From the NCBI GenBank assembly GCA_003134815.1, contig PLCO01000057.1, positions 1 to 42,381 on the forward strand: a stretch of 42,381 bases of DNA, given 5' to 3'. A program made the translations under genes and the position numbers. The notes under the pieces are model-generated. The model made no database searches, had not been told where the DNA came from, and saw only the letters and a list, made by a program, of their open reading frames with translations. Source of the stretch: Acidobacteriaceae bacterium. GTDB taxonomy: Bacteria; Acidobacteriota; Terriglobia; Terriglobales; Acidobacteriaceae. Shown here piece after piece: positions 15,161-23,851 of the stretch. The stretch's first letter is position 1, and each line of letters starts with the position of its first letter.

Positions 15161-17779
15161 ATGACGATTCTGCCTTCCTGTTTCTCCTCGCGCGCGACAT
15201 TTGGCGCAGCGGCGGCGTTTGCCGTTCTTGCTCTTATCTCTCCCGGCAGCGTTCTCGGCCAGCGCCTGCCCACCACAGTAATTCCTGCGCACTACACTCT
15301 CAAGCTCGCGCCCGACCTCAAAGCTGCGACGTTCTCCGGCGAGGAATCAATCGATGTGAGTATCAGCCAGCCCACGAACTCGATCACCTTGAACGCCATT
15401 GAGATTGCATTCCAGTCAGTGACGATTAATTCCAACGGCACGCAGCAAACGGGCACGGTGAGCCTCGATGCCGATAAGCAACAGGCCACGTTCACATTTC
15501 CTAACACTGTCGCCGCGGGCAATGCCACCATCAAGATTCGCTATACCGGCATCCTGAACAGCGAACTGCGCGGCTTCTACCTTTCAAAAACCGCGCATCG
15601 AAACTACGCCGTTACGCAATTTGAAGCCACGGATGCGCGACGCGCCTTTCCGTGCTTTGACGAGCCGGCCTTCAAGGCCACCTACGACATCTCTCTTGTC
15701 ATCGACGCCGCTGACATCGCGATCTCGAACACCGCTATCGCAGCAGATACGCCTGGCCCCGGCCCTGGAAAACACACGCTGGTGTTTGGCACAACTCCCA
15801 AGATGTCCACGTATCTGGTTGCATTCCTTGTCGGCGACTTTCAGTGCACTGGCGGGCGCGAAGACGACGTGGACATTCGCGTCTGCGCTACGCCCGATAA
15901 AGTTGGTGAAACCGCCTTCGCGCTCGACGTCGCCAAATTCGCGCTCCACTACTACGACGACTACTTCGGCATTCACTTTCCGCTCAAGAAACTCGACTTC
16001 ATCGGCATTCCCGACTTCGAAGCCGGCGCCATGGAGAACTTTGGCGCGATTACCTTCCGCGAAACTGACCTCCTGCTCGATCCAAAAACTGCCCCGATTT
16101 TCGCCCAGAAGAACGCGGCCCTGGCAATCACGCATGAAATGGCCCATCAGTGGTTCGGAGATCTGGTGACCATGCAGTGGTGGGACAACATCTGGCTCAA
16201 CGAAGGCTTTGCCACCTGGATGGAGAACAAGCCCGTGGCCGCGATGCATCCCGAATGGAACATTCTCGAGGTGGTCGCCGGTGACGAACAGGACACCCTC
16301 AACATCGACGCACAGCCAACCACGCGCGCCATTCGCGTCAAGGCCGACGCGCCGGACGAGATCAACCAGACGTTCGATGGCATCGTCTACGGCAAGGCCA
16401 GCGACGTGCTGTTAATGGTGGAGAACTACCTTGGCGAAGAAACCTTTCGCAAGGGCGTTCACGCATACCTGGTCGCGCACGAATACGGCAACACCACGGC
16501 GGAAGACTTTTGGAACGCGCAGACGGCCACAAGCCACAAACCGGTGGACAGGATTATGGAGTCGTTTGTTGCGCAGCCGGGCGAGCCGATCCTGACCTTT
16601 GGCCTGCCGGCGGACAGAAAAGTCTCTATTGACCAGCAGCGATTTTTTCTCAGCCCGAGCATTAAGCCTGACCCGGCGCAAAAGTGGACGCTGCCAATGT
16701 GCATCAAAACCGTCGACGCCCATGACTGCGAGCTTGTGACGCCCGAGACTTCCAAAGTGAAGGCGCCGGCTGCCGGCCTTTTCTTTGCCAACGCCGCAGG
16801 CAAGGGCTACTTCCGCAGCGCCTACGCTCCCGCGCAGTATCAAGACCTGGTGACTCACGCCGAGTCAGCTTTGACGCCTTCAGAGCGCATCAGCCTCATC
16901 GGCGACGAGTGGGCTCAGGTGCGTGCCAACAAAGCCACCGTGGGCGACTATCTGAATCTGGTAGCAGCCCTCAAGTCCGATCCAAGCGCGGAAGTTTTCT
17001 CAAATGCCGCCGGGAAGCTGGGAACCATCGCCGACAAAATTGCCGCGACGAAGGAAGAACGCGACGAGCTGAATGTATGGGTAAGTCGTAACTTTGCTTC
17101 CGAATACACGAAACTCGGTCCTCCCCAGCCCAACGACTCGCCAGACACGCGTGAGCTACGCGCGCAACTCCTCGCCCTGCTCGTCGATCATGGCAACGAC
17201 CTCGCTTTCTCTGCCCAAGCACGTAAGATCGCCGATCGCTATCTCGACGATCCCAAGGCCGTCGATCCGACCCTCGGCCAATCGGCTCTTGAAGCTGCTA
17301 CGGAAAACGGTGACGCCGCGCTCTTTGACCGGCTGCAAAAGGTCTATGAGACCTCAACCAATCCCGACTTGCAGGAGACGGCACTGCGCCTGCTTGTCCA
17401 GTTTGATAATCCCCGTCTGCTTGAACGCGGTCTCAAGTATTCAGTCTCAAGCAAGGTACGCAACCAGGATGCCGCGATCCAGTTCGACATCGGCCTGCAA
17501 GATCCCGATACGCGCCATGCGACGTGGAACTTTGTCAAAACGCATTGGGACCAGGTGCATGTGGACCTGACCACGGACCTGGGCTCGTATTTGGTTGCCG
17601 GTGCCGGCAGCTTTTGCACCGCTGAAGCGCACGACGATGTGAAGAACTTCTTTGCAACTCACCCGGTCCCATCCTCAGACGTCGCACTCAAGCACGCTCT
17701 TGAGAACATCGACGGCTGCGTTGAACTGCGCCGCCTTCAGGAACCGAATTTGAAGTCCTGGCTGGCCGCGCAGCCCTGA
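15161..17779 (+). CDS. Exported M1-family aminopeptidase
   Basis: This is a zinc metallopeptidase of 872 residues that trims N-terminal amino acids. A signal peptide (about residues 1-34, ending in VLGQ) predicts export. The exopeptidase motif GAMEN is at residues 289-293. The zinc site HEMAH (His325, Glu326, His329) with the third ligand Glu348 in LNEGFATW is complete. The beta-sandwich N-terminal domain begins at RLPTTVIPAHYTLKL, and the C-terminal half is a helical ERAP1-like domain. The ATG at 15161 has AGAGG 6 bases upstream. It stands alone, convergent with the aminotransferase gene. Likely role: periplasmic or extracellular peptide use. Confidence 0.95.
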   Translation: MTILPSCFSSRATFGAAAAFAVLALISPGSVLGQRLPTTVIPAHYTLKLAPDLKAATFSGEESIDVSISQPTNSITLNAIEIAFQSVTINSNGTQQTGTVSLDADKQQATFTFPNTVAAGNATIKIRYTGILNSELRGFYLSKTAHRNYAVTQFEATDARRAFPCFDEPAFKATYDISLVIDAADIAISNTAIAADTPGPGPGKHTLVFGTTPKMSTYLVAFLVGDFQCTGGREDDVDIRVCATPDKVGETAFALDVAKFALHYYDDYFGIHFPLKKLDFIGIPDFEAGAMENFGAITFRETDLLLDPKTAPIFAQKNAALAITHEMAHQWFGDLVTMQWWDNIWLNEGFATWMENKPVAAMHPEWNILEVVAGDEQDTLNIDAQPTTRAIRVKADAPDEINQTFDGIVYGKASDVLLMVENYLGEETFRKGVHAYLVAHEYGNTTAEDFWNAQTATSHKPVDRIMESFVAQPGEPILTFGLPADRKVSIDQQRFFLSPSIKPDPAQKWTLPMCIKTVDAHDCELVTPETSKVKAPAAGLFFANAAGKGYFRSAYAPAQYQDLVTHAESALTPSERISLIGDEWAQVRANKATVGDYLNLVAALKSDPSAEVFSNAAGKLGTIADKIAATKEERDELNVWVSRNFASEYTKLGPPQPNDSPDTRELRAQLLALLVDHGNDLAFSAQARKIADRYLDDPKAVDPTLGQSALEAATENGDAALFDRLQKVYETSTNPDLQETALRLLVQFDNPRLLERGLKYSVSSKVRNQDAAIQFDIGLQDPDTRHATWNFVKTHWDQVHVDLTTDLGSYLVAGAGSFCTAEAHDDVKNFFATHPVPSSDVALKHALENIDGCVELRRLQEPNLKSWLAAQP

Positions 17780-17822
17780 TCGCAGCCTGGATCGTAATTT
17801 GTTGAGTTGTTGACGGAGGCCT

Positions 17823-19013
17823 CTACAGCTTTCGCAGCCGATCGCAGGCCTCGTCGAGCTCGGAATCCTGCTTGGCGAAGCAGAAGCGCAGCAGGTTCTC
17901 GCCGCGCCCCTGACGGAAGAATGCCGACCCTGCCACCGCGGCCACTCCTGTCGTGCGGAGCAAGTGCCGCGCTTTCTCAGCTGCTGTCTTACCCGGCAGG
18001 CGTTCTGCGCCGGCCATGATGTAATACGCGCCAGGAGGCGCTGAGGCTTCCATGCCCGCATCCTTAAGCGCAGCAAGCAGCCGGCCGCGCTTGGATTGAT
18101 GATCGGCCGCCAACTGCGCGTAGAAGCTCGGCGGCAATTGCTCCAGGCCTGCGGCGGCGCCCACTTGCAGCGGCGCGGGCGCGCACACATAGGTCAGATC
18201 GTGGAAGTGCGCCATCGTGGGCATCCATCGTGCATCGGCAGTGGCGTAGCCAATTCGCCAGCCGGTGATCGAAAATGTCTTGCTGAAGCCTGAAAGTACG
18301 ATCGTGCGCTCGCGCATGCCGGGTAGCGTCGCCGCGCAAATGTGCTTCGCGCCGTCATAGACGAAGTATTCGTAGATTTCGTCTGTGATCAGGAACAAGT
18401 CGCGCTCGATTGTCAGTCGGGCCACGGCTTCGAGCTCAGGCAGAGTGAAGATTTTTCCTGTCGGGTTGCCAGGCGTGTTCAGCAGAATCGCGCGGGTGCG
18501 CGGAGTGACAGCGGCGCGCAGGGAGTCCTCGTCAAGATGCCAATCCGGCTCCACCAGCGCGACGAGCACCGGGTTCACGCGCAGCGACTTGAGCGTGTGC
18601 ACGTGGTAACCGTAAAACGGCTCGAAGACAAGAACCTCGTCGCCGGGGTTCAGCAGTGCCATGGCAGCCGCATGCAGGCCGGCAGTTGCGCCGGAAGCAA
18701 CCATCACTTCGTTTTCTGCATCGTAGGCCAGGCCGTAGTCGCGCTGCTGTTTGGCTGCAATGGCCTCTCGCAGCCGCGCAATGCCGTCGCATCGCGTATA
18801 AATGTTCTGCCCTTCGCGGATAGCCTCGATCGCCGCGGCCTCGACCACTTCAGGCACCGGCGTATCGCATACGCCTTGCGCCAGATTAATGCCGCCGATG
18901 CGGTCGCACTCGGTGGTCATGGCGCGGATTTCCGATTGCAACGTCTCCGGCGCAAGCGCGCTGAGGGCAAGGCGCGACGCGGTTCCGGTGGCATGTGTAG
19001 ATGAGGCTGGCAC
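17823..19013 (-). CDS. PLP-dependent class I aminotransferase
   Basis: This fold-type I aminotransferase resembles the methionine/kynurenine-type branch: the N-terminal SEIRAMTTECDRIGGINLAQG is followed by the aromatic-ring segment VASGATAGLHAA, NTPGNPTGKIF, ITDEIYEYFVYD and the PLP lysine in SGFSKTFSITGWRIGY (Lys245 with the start used here). The Arg that binds the substrate carboxylate is near the end, in LLRFCFAKQ. I chose a GTG at 19013 because AAAGGA stands 8 bases before it and the resulting 396 residues match the family; an ATG at 19103 would add 30 poorly conserved residues. The exact substrate cannot be read from the sequence. Confidence 0.9.
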   Translation of the reverse strand: MPASSTHATGTASRLALSALAPETLQSEIRAMTTECDRIGGINLAQGVCDTPVPEVVEAAAIEAIREGQNIYTRCDGIARLREAIAAKQQRDYGLAYDAENEVMVASGATAGLHAAAMALLNPGDEVLVFEPFYGYHVHTLKSLRVNPVLVALVEPDWHLDEDSLRAAVTPRTRAILLNTPGNPTGKIFTLPELEAVARLTIERDLFLITDEIYEYFVYDGAKHICAATLPGMRERTIVLSGFSKTFSITGWRIGYATADARWMPTMAHFHDLTYVCAPAPLQVGAAAGLEQLPPSFYAQLAADHQSKRGRLLAALKDAGMEASAPPGAYYIMAGAERLPGKTAAEKARHLLRTTGVAAVAGSAFFRQGRGENLLRFCFAKQDSELDEACDRLRKL

Positions 19014-19182
19014 GGGGAAGATCCTTTGCAGCAATTTTACATTTCGGGGGTGCGACTCCGGTCGAGGAGGCGTGCCATTCCTGAATCGGGAATAACGCAT
19101 CAATAATCTCGAGGGTCTGCGGCTTGCGTGTTGTGCAAATCTCGTTAGAAGAGTACCTTGTGCCTAAGGTCGGTAGGACAAT

Positions 19183-19714
19183 ATGGGCCCCTTGAATTCC
19201 CCGGGGCAGGATGCGGCTGCGAAAACAGGCGTCAAGCCGGGTTTTGCCCGATATACAATCGAACGACCGTTTGAATCTTCGCCCGATGCCATCCTGACAG
19301 CGGATGCAGGTGGCGTAACCCGAGCCGCGAGTTCGCGGACGGAAGATCTGTTCGGCTACTCCAGCTTCGACTACTCTAGCCTCGAGCTGATCGGCCACCC
19401 GGTCAAGGATCATGCAAAGGTTCCTGCGCCTTGGCGCTTTCAAAGCACCTTCAACGAAAACTCGAACGAAATCATGATCAAACTGGAAGGGCGCAACGCC
19501 GGACCCTGGGCAGCCGATTTTGGCCGCCTGTGGGAAGAGAAAGCTCCGGCCGCGGCGCGGAAACAACTGTCCCTCGATTTACGTGAAAGCCACTTTTGCC
19601 GCCGCCGGCGAGATCAACATTTTGAGAGCCATCTACTCTCAACACCGAGCGATGATCCTCACCGGCACACCATGGACGAAATATCTTGCCGAAGAGGTGG
19701 CGCGCAAGAGCACA
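19183..19714 (+). pseudogene. Decayed PAS-domain (sensor) gene relic
   Basis: The + strand from 19183 encodes about 130 residues that look like the start of a PAS domain: PFESSPDAILTADAGGVTRA is followed by TEDLFGYS and LELIGHPV, matching the usual 'PDAxxxxDxxGxIxxxN...LFGYSxxELIGxPV' pattern. Downstream similarity is lost, and a different frame from about 19580 reads IYVKATFAAAGEINILRAIYS, which suggests a frameshift. The reading frame itself continues into the Crp gene and cannot be a working protein to its end. A 15-bp tandem duplication (19356-19370 and 19371-19385) splits the LFGYS-ELIG motif. The nearest upstream 170 bases (19014-19182) hold no gene I can support. Confidence 0.45.
19356..19385 (+). 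repeat. 15-bp tandem duplication in the PAS relic
   Basis: CTACTCCAGCTTCGA and CTACTCTAGCCTCGA are adjacent copies differing at two positions. They insert five extra residues in the middle of a conserved PAS motif. Confidence 0.75.
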
Positions 19715-19739
19715 TAACCAGAGGGCACGGAGGGCTGCG

Positions 19740-20453
19740 ATGTACACGGGACACGATGCAATCAACAACGGGGGTACACCTTCTTATCGTAAAAGCGAAT
19801 TCTTTAAGGCATTGCCGGCCGCCGCGCTGGCCAACCTGGAGCCGCTGCTTGCTTGCTCCTCCTATCCCGCTGGTGTAGTGCTCGTCAGCGAGACGCAGCC
19901 GGCCACGGGCATTTACGTCGTGATGGACGGCGAGGTCAAACTCTCCATCAATTCAAGCGATGGACGCCGCCTGAGCTTTCACATCGCCAGGGCCGGCGAG
20001 GTGCTGGGCCTTTCGTCCACGCTCTTCGGCGGCGAATCCGAGATGACCGCCGACACGCTCTATCCGGCCAAAATTGCTCACATCCCGCGCCAGATATTTT
20101 TGCAGTTTCTTGTGCTGCATCCTGAGGTTTATCCCATTGTGACGCGCGAAATCAGCCGCAGCTTCAACCTCGCCTGCGAGCAATTGCGCATGGTTGGCTT
20201 GTCGGCCTCGGTACATGAACGCCTGGCCCGCCTCTTGCTGATTTGGTGCGATGAGCCCGGCCAGAAGCACGAACGTGCTTCGCACTGCCGCATGTCGATG
20301 ACTCACGAAGAAATCGGCGAATTTATCGGCACGTCACGCGAGACCGTCACGCGCACACTGAGCATCTTCAAGAACCGCCACCTGGTGGCGCAGCACGGAT
20401 GCACCCTGACGATTCCGAGTCGCACGGCCCTGAAAACCTACGCCTGCAGTTAG
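19740..20453 (+). CDS. Crp/Fnr-family transcription regulator
   Basis: This is a 237-residue regulator. The cyclic-nucleotide-like beta-roll covers residues 18-130 (GIYVVMDGEVKLSI, RAGEVLGLSSTLFGGESEMTADTL), followed by a dimerisation helix and a winged helix-turn-helix with MTHEEIGEFIGTSRETVTRTLSIFKN at about 187-212. The cysteines do not form the N-terminal cluster of Fnr, and the beta-roll lacks an obvious cAMP-phosphate Arg-Ser signature, so the ligand is unknown. The ATG is preceded by CGGAGGG 5 bases upstream; an ATG at 19686 is possible but has no such site. The adjacent PAS relic may once have been its partner sensor. Confidence 0.92.
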   Translation: MYTGHDAINNGGTPSYRKSEFFKALPAAALANLEPLLACSSYPAGVVLVSETQPATGIYVVMDGEVKLSINSSDGRRLSFHIARAGEVLGLSSTLFGGESEMTADTLYPAKIAHIPRQIFLQFLVLHPEVYPIVTREISRSFNLACEQLRMVGLSASVHERLARLLLIWCDEPGQKHERASHCRMSMTHEEIGEFIGTSRETVTRTLSIFKNRHLVAQHGCTLTIPSRTALKTYACS

Positions 20454-20543
20454 TGCCGCCGGGTTCTTCTTGCGGCGCAGATCTTCATCGGCGAAATCAT
20501 CGCGCATCCCCGATTAGCGGCCAGAATTCTAGTGCGCGTTTCA

Positions 20544-21968
20544 CTATCGCTTCTTCAATCTGCGCAGCGCAAGCCGCGCGGCGTAGTAGCCACACATCCC
20601 GTGAACGCCTCCGCCCGGTGGCGTCGACGCCGAGCACAAATAAAGCTTGGGCGCGCTGGTGGCGTAGCCGCTCGCAGTCGGGCGGAAAAACATCTGCCGG
20701 ATCGTCATTGCGCCGCCGCTGATGTCGCCGCCCATGAGATTCGCGTCCTTTTCTTCCAGGTCCGCCGGCGAAGAAACGTGCCGCGCCAGAACGCAGTCTC
20801 GAAATCCCGGAGCAAAGCGTTCGATCTGCGCCTCGATGCGCTCCGTCATGTCGAATGCCGATCCATTTGGCACATGGCAATAAGCCCACAGCACATGCCG
20901 GCCCTCCGGCGCGCGTGACGAATCGTACAGCGTTGGCTGCGCAACCAGCACGAAGGGCCGCTCTGCCTCGCGCCCGTTGGCAACTGCAAATTCCGCCTCC
21001 GCGATTTCCTCAAACGTCCCGCCAACGTGAACTGTAATCGCCCGCCGGCAATCGTACGCGCGCCACGGAACGGGCTGCGAAAGCGCGTAGTCTACTTTGA
21101 ACGCGCCCGGCGCGGGCTGGAATCGCTCGATCTCGTTCTTGTATTTTGGCGCTAACTGTTCGCCTGCAATTGCCAGCAGTTGCCGCGGAGCGGTGTCAAA
21201 GAGTACAAGCTCGCTGCTCGATTCCAGTTCGCGGAATGCCGCCGCATCTATGCGGTGCGATGTGTGTACCGTTCCGCCCAGCGTCTTCAGGTATCCGATG
21301 AGTGCATGCGTAATGGCCTGCGCTCCGCCACGCGGAATCGGCCAGCCAACCGCATGAACTGTGATGCCGAAGAGCCACCCAATCGTCGCGCTCAAGGGCT
21401 GATCGAAGCTCAAAAACGAGTGGCCTGCCAACCCAGCGAAGATGGCTCTCGTGCGCGGGCTGGCGAAGTGGCTGTTGGCAAAGCCTTGCGCCGATTGAAA
21501 TGCCGTCATTCCCAATCGCGCCATGCGCAGCGGATGGTGCGGGACGCGCAACACCGGCCCCAGCGCGTCTTCAGCAAATTCACTCCAATTATCGGCCGCA
21601 GGCTGCATCAAGCCGCGCCAAAGCTTTCCATCCGCGCCCAGCGCGCGCTCCGCATGGTCAAGATCGCGCTCCAATACAACGGCCGAGCCATCGTCGAGCG
21701 GATGCGCCACGGGCGCTTCTCCGTGGATCCATTCCAGCCCGTGATCTGCCAGAGGTAGCGAGGCAAAAAACGGCGATCCGGCCGCGAACGGATGCACAGC
21801 CGAACCAAAATCGTGCATAAAACCCGGCAGCGTGAGCGGAAGCGTGCGCACCGCGCCGCCCATCTCCGCCTCGGCCTCGAAGACGTCGACTTGCATCCCC
21901 GCCTGCGCCAGCACAATGGCCGCGGCCAGCCCGTTGGGGCCCGATCCAATCACGCACGCGCGGCTCAT
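20544..21968 (-). CDS. FAD-dependent oxidoreductase, phytoene-desaturase/PYROXD2-like
   Basis: This is a 474-residue flavoprotein. The N-terminal Rossmann motif ACVIGSGPNGLAAAIVLAQAG is followed by VDVFEAEAEMGGAVRT, the dinucleotide-binding arrangement of carotene desaturases and amine oxidases. The C-terminal FAD-closing segment is LYLCSASTPPGGGVHGMCGYYAA. No carotenoid genes (crtB, crtE) are near, and the family includes many enzymes of unknown substrate, so I do not call it a desaturase. The ATG at 21968 has GGAGG 10 bases upstream. The gene starts 29 bases after the stop of the lipase-maturation-factor-like gene, so the two are likely co-transcribed. Confidence 0.85.
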   Translation of the reverse strand: MSRACVIGSGPNGLAAAIVLAQAGMQVDVFEAEAEMGGAVRTLPLTLPGFMHDFGSAVHPFAAGSPFFASLPLADHGLEWIHGEAPVAHPLDDGSAVVLERDLDHAERALGADGKLWRGLMQPAADNWSEFAEDALGPVLRVPHHPLRMARLGMTAFQSAQGFANSHFASPRTRAIFAGLAGHSFLSFDQPLSATIGWLFGITVHAVGWPIPRGGAQAITHALIGYLKTLGGTVHTSHRIDAAAFRELESSSELVLFDTAPRQLLAIAGEQLAPKYKNEIERFQPAPGAFKVDYALSQPVPWRAYDCRRAITVHVGGTFEEIAEAEFAVANGREAERPFVLVAQPTLYDSSRAPEGRHVLWAYCHVPNGSAFDMTERIEAQIERFAPGFRDCVLARHVSSPADLEEKDANLMGGDISGGAMTIRQMFFRPTASGYATSAPKLYLCSASTPPGGGVHGMCGYYAARLALRRLKKR

Positions 21969-21997
21969 CGTCTCATCTACCTCCGGTCCATCGTTCC

Positions 21998-23719
21998 TCA
22001 GTCGTGCGGTGGCAACTCTTCCGGCCATGCCACCGCGGCAAAGTGTCCGCCCGCAGCCATCGTCAGCTCCGGCGCGTACAAACCCAGATAATTGCGGCGC
22101 CACCAGTTCCCCGTTCGCCGCTTCTCATCCATCGTCGTAAACCAGTATTGCCAAATTAGCGCGCGCACATAGCGCGGCGGAATTTGCGGAAAGGGATCGC
22201 CGCGGAACAGCGCAAGCACGTCGCCGTCGCCAAGCAGCAGTCGCTCCTCTGTCAACGGCACAAACTCGTTGTCGCGCCAGTTACCGAGGGAGGCGAACCA
22301 CAGATTCCAGTCGAAGCGGGGCTGATACGGCGCATAGATGCTTGGCGCTTCATTCAATGCCTGCGGCTTGTTCCGGAATAGATACGTCGTCCAATTCGTT
22401 CCGTCGTTGGAGCCCTGAAACTCGATCTCGTACCGACCGCGCGTCATAACCGCGAAGAGCCCATACTGATTGGCAATGCGAAATGGTTCGAGCGCGATGA
22501 GCGGCTTGACCGGCAACGGAATATTCTGCCACGGAATTCCGATCATCTGTGCGGTCGTGTTGTAGGCGATCCATGTGAGCATCAATGTTGCCGCGGCCAG
22601 TTGTGCGGCCCAAACGGAAATGCTCAACTTACCCGGAAATCCGTCGCGTTTCGAATCGTCCGCGGCCCCATGCGCGTTTTTGTCCACGTCAATATCCGCC
22701 GTCGTCTCGCTTGCCTCGCCCACGGCAAGACCCGCGGCAAGAATCGATAGCGGCGGCTCTTTGTGCGGTTCAGATATCGGCGCTGCAATCCGCTCCATCT
22801 CGCGCGGTCGGAATCGCGCGGGGACGAGTCGATATAGAAATTTGTCATCGAGCAGCAGAACTCCGAGCGAGAGCACCAGATAATTCAGGAACGCATAATT
22901 CGCCGTGAGGATGACGCCAATCTCCCAAGGCGTGACGATGAAGAAAAGTATAAGCCGCACGCGGCGCGGAAAGAACATCATGAATAGGAGTCCCAATTCG
23001 AGCGCCAGCGTTCCTCCAACGGTGGCCGCGTGGAACCAATGCGGGAGATGCTCGACGTACCATCCGACCCACGTGGGCAGCGGGCCGTTCTGGTAGTACT
23101 CGTCCATGGCCGTGAAGTTGCGCCATTGCAGGTCGCCGCTCACCAGCTTCACCAAGCCCGATTCGAAGTAGATTCGGAACCACTCCCATTGCAGCAGGAA
23201 CCAGCTTGCGCGCGAGGGCGGATCGTGCGCTCCCCAACCCGGCCAGATCCCGCGCGGCGCGAAGAACAGCGCCAGAAATCCTGCTTCGAGCAGCATGCCG
23301 TCCGACTGATAGCTGGAGAACACGCTGCTCGCGCCGACAAACGAAAGGAAACAAATAAAGCAGACGAAGAAGCTCAGACGGGGCCAAAGATTCAAGAATG
23401 CAATCACGGACCCGATCAGCCCGATCCACGTCACCGTCATCATCATCGCGGAGCTCGACGAGATCCAGTAAAGCGAGGGCGCATACCAATAGCGCTCGAG
23501 ACCCAACTGCTGCGCCAGATCGGCCAGGTAATCCTGCGCGGGAAGAACCCCGTTTGGACCGATCAGACCTTTGATCTGAAAAATAAGCGAGTAGAAAGCT
23601 GAGAAGTAGATGAGAGCCAGCGCGCGCAGAAAGATCCACCGCGGAACCAGTTGCCCACGCGGGCCGCGACGCCCGTCAAAGAGCCACCGGAAGACGTCAA
23701 TCAGCTTGCTCCACTGCAT
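21998..23719 (-). CDS. Lipase maturation factor family membrane protein
   Basis: This is a 573-residue polytopic membrane protein. Hydrophobic segments lie at about residues 27-47, 84-106, 110-132, 142-155, 230-255, 258-295 and 370-390, with a soluble C-terminal domain. Family hallmarks are SYQSDGMLLEAGFLALFFAPRG and the stretch ESGLVKLVSGDLQWRNFTAM followed by YYQNGPLPTWVGWY. In vertebrates LMF1 is needed for lipase folding in the ER; the function of bacterial members is not established. It heads a two-gene unit with the FAD oxidoreductase. The ATG at 23719 fits the family N-terminus; no strong ribosome site is visible. Confidence 0.9.
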   Translation of the reverse strand: MQWSKLIDVFRWLFDGRRGPRGQLVPRWIFLRALALIYFSAFYSLIFQIKGLIGPNGVLPAQDYLADLAQQLGLERYWYAPSLYWISSSSAMMMTVTWIGLIGSVIAFLNLWPRLSFFVCFICFLSFVGASSVFSSYQSDGMLLEAGFLALFFAPRGIWPGWGAHDPPSRASWFLLQWEWFRIYFESGLVKLVSGDLQWRNFTAMDEYYQNGPLPTWVGWYVEHLPHWFHAATVGGTLALELGLLFMMFFPRRVRLILFFIVTPWEIGVILTANYAFLNYLVLSLGVLLLDDKFLYRLVPARFRPREMERIAAPISEPHKEPPLSILAAGLAVGEASETTADIDVDKNAHGAADDSKRDGFPGKLSISVWAAQLAAATLMLTWIAYNTTAQMIGIPWQNIPLPVKPLIALEPFRIANQYGLFAVMTRGRYEIEFQGSNDGTNWTTYLFRNKPQALNEAPSIYAPYQPRFDWNLWFASLGNWRDNEFVPLTEERLLLGDGDVLALFRGDPFPQIPPRYVRALIWQYWFTTMDEKRRTGNWWRRNYLGLYAPELTMAAGGHFAAVAWPEELPPHD

Positions 23720-23813
23720 GTCCCGAACAGGATACCGGCTTGGCAGCGCATCAACCTAAAGGAATGCGCGCGACTTCGACGACCTGCTTCTGACACGGTT
23801 GACTGGCCCCCGG

Positions 23814-23842
23814 TTGACTGGTCTGACCTGTTGGAGTATCAA
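23814..23842 (+). promoter_or_regulatory. Candidate promoter of the alpha/beta hydrolase gene
   Basis: TTGACT (23814-23819), a 17-base spacer and TATCAA (23837-23842) would start transcription at about 23849, three bases before the ATG. The -35 lies in the second copy of a direct repeat GGTTGACTGG (first copy at 23798-23807). Confidence 0.35.
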
Positions 23843-23851
23843 CGCATAGTT

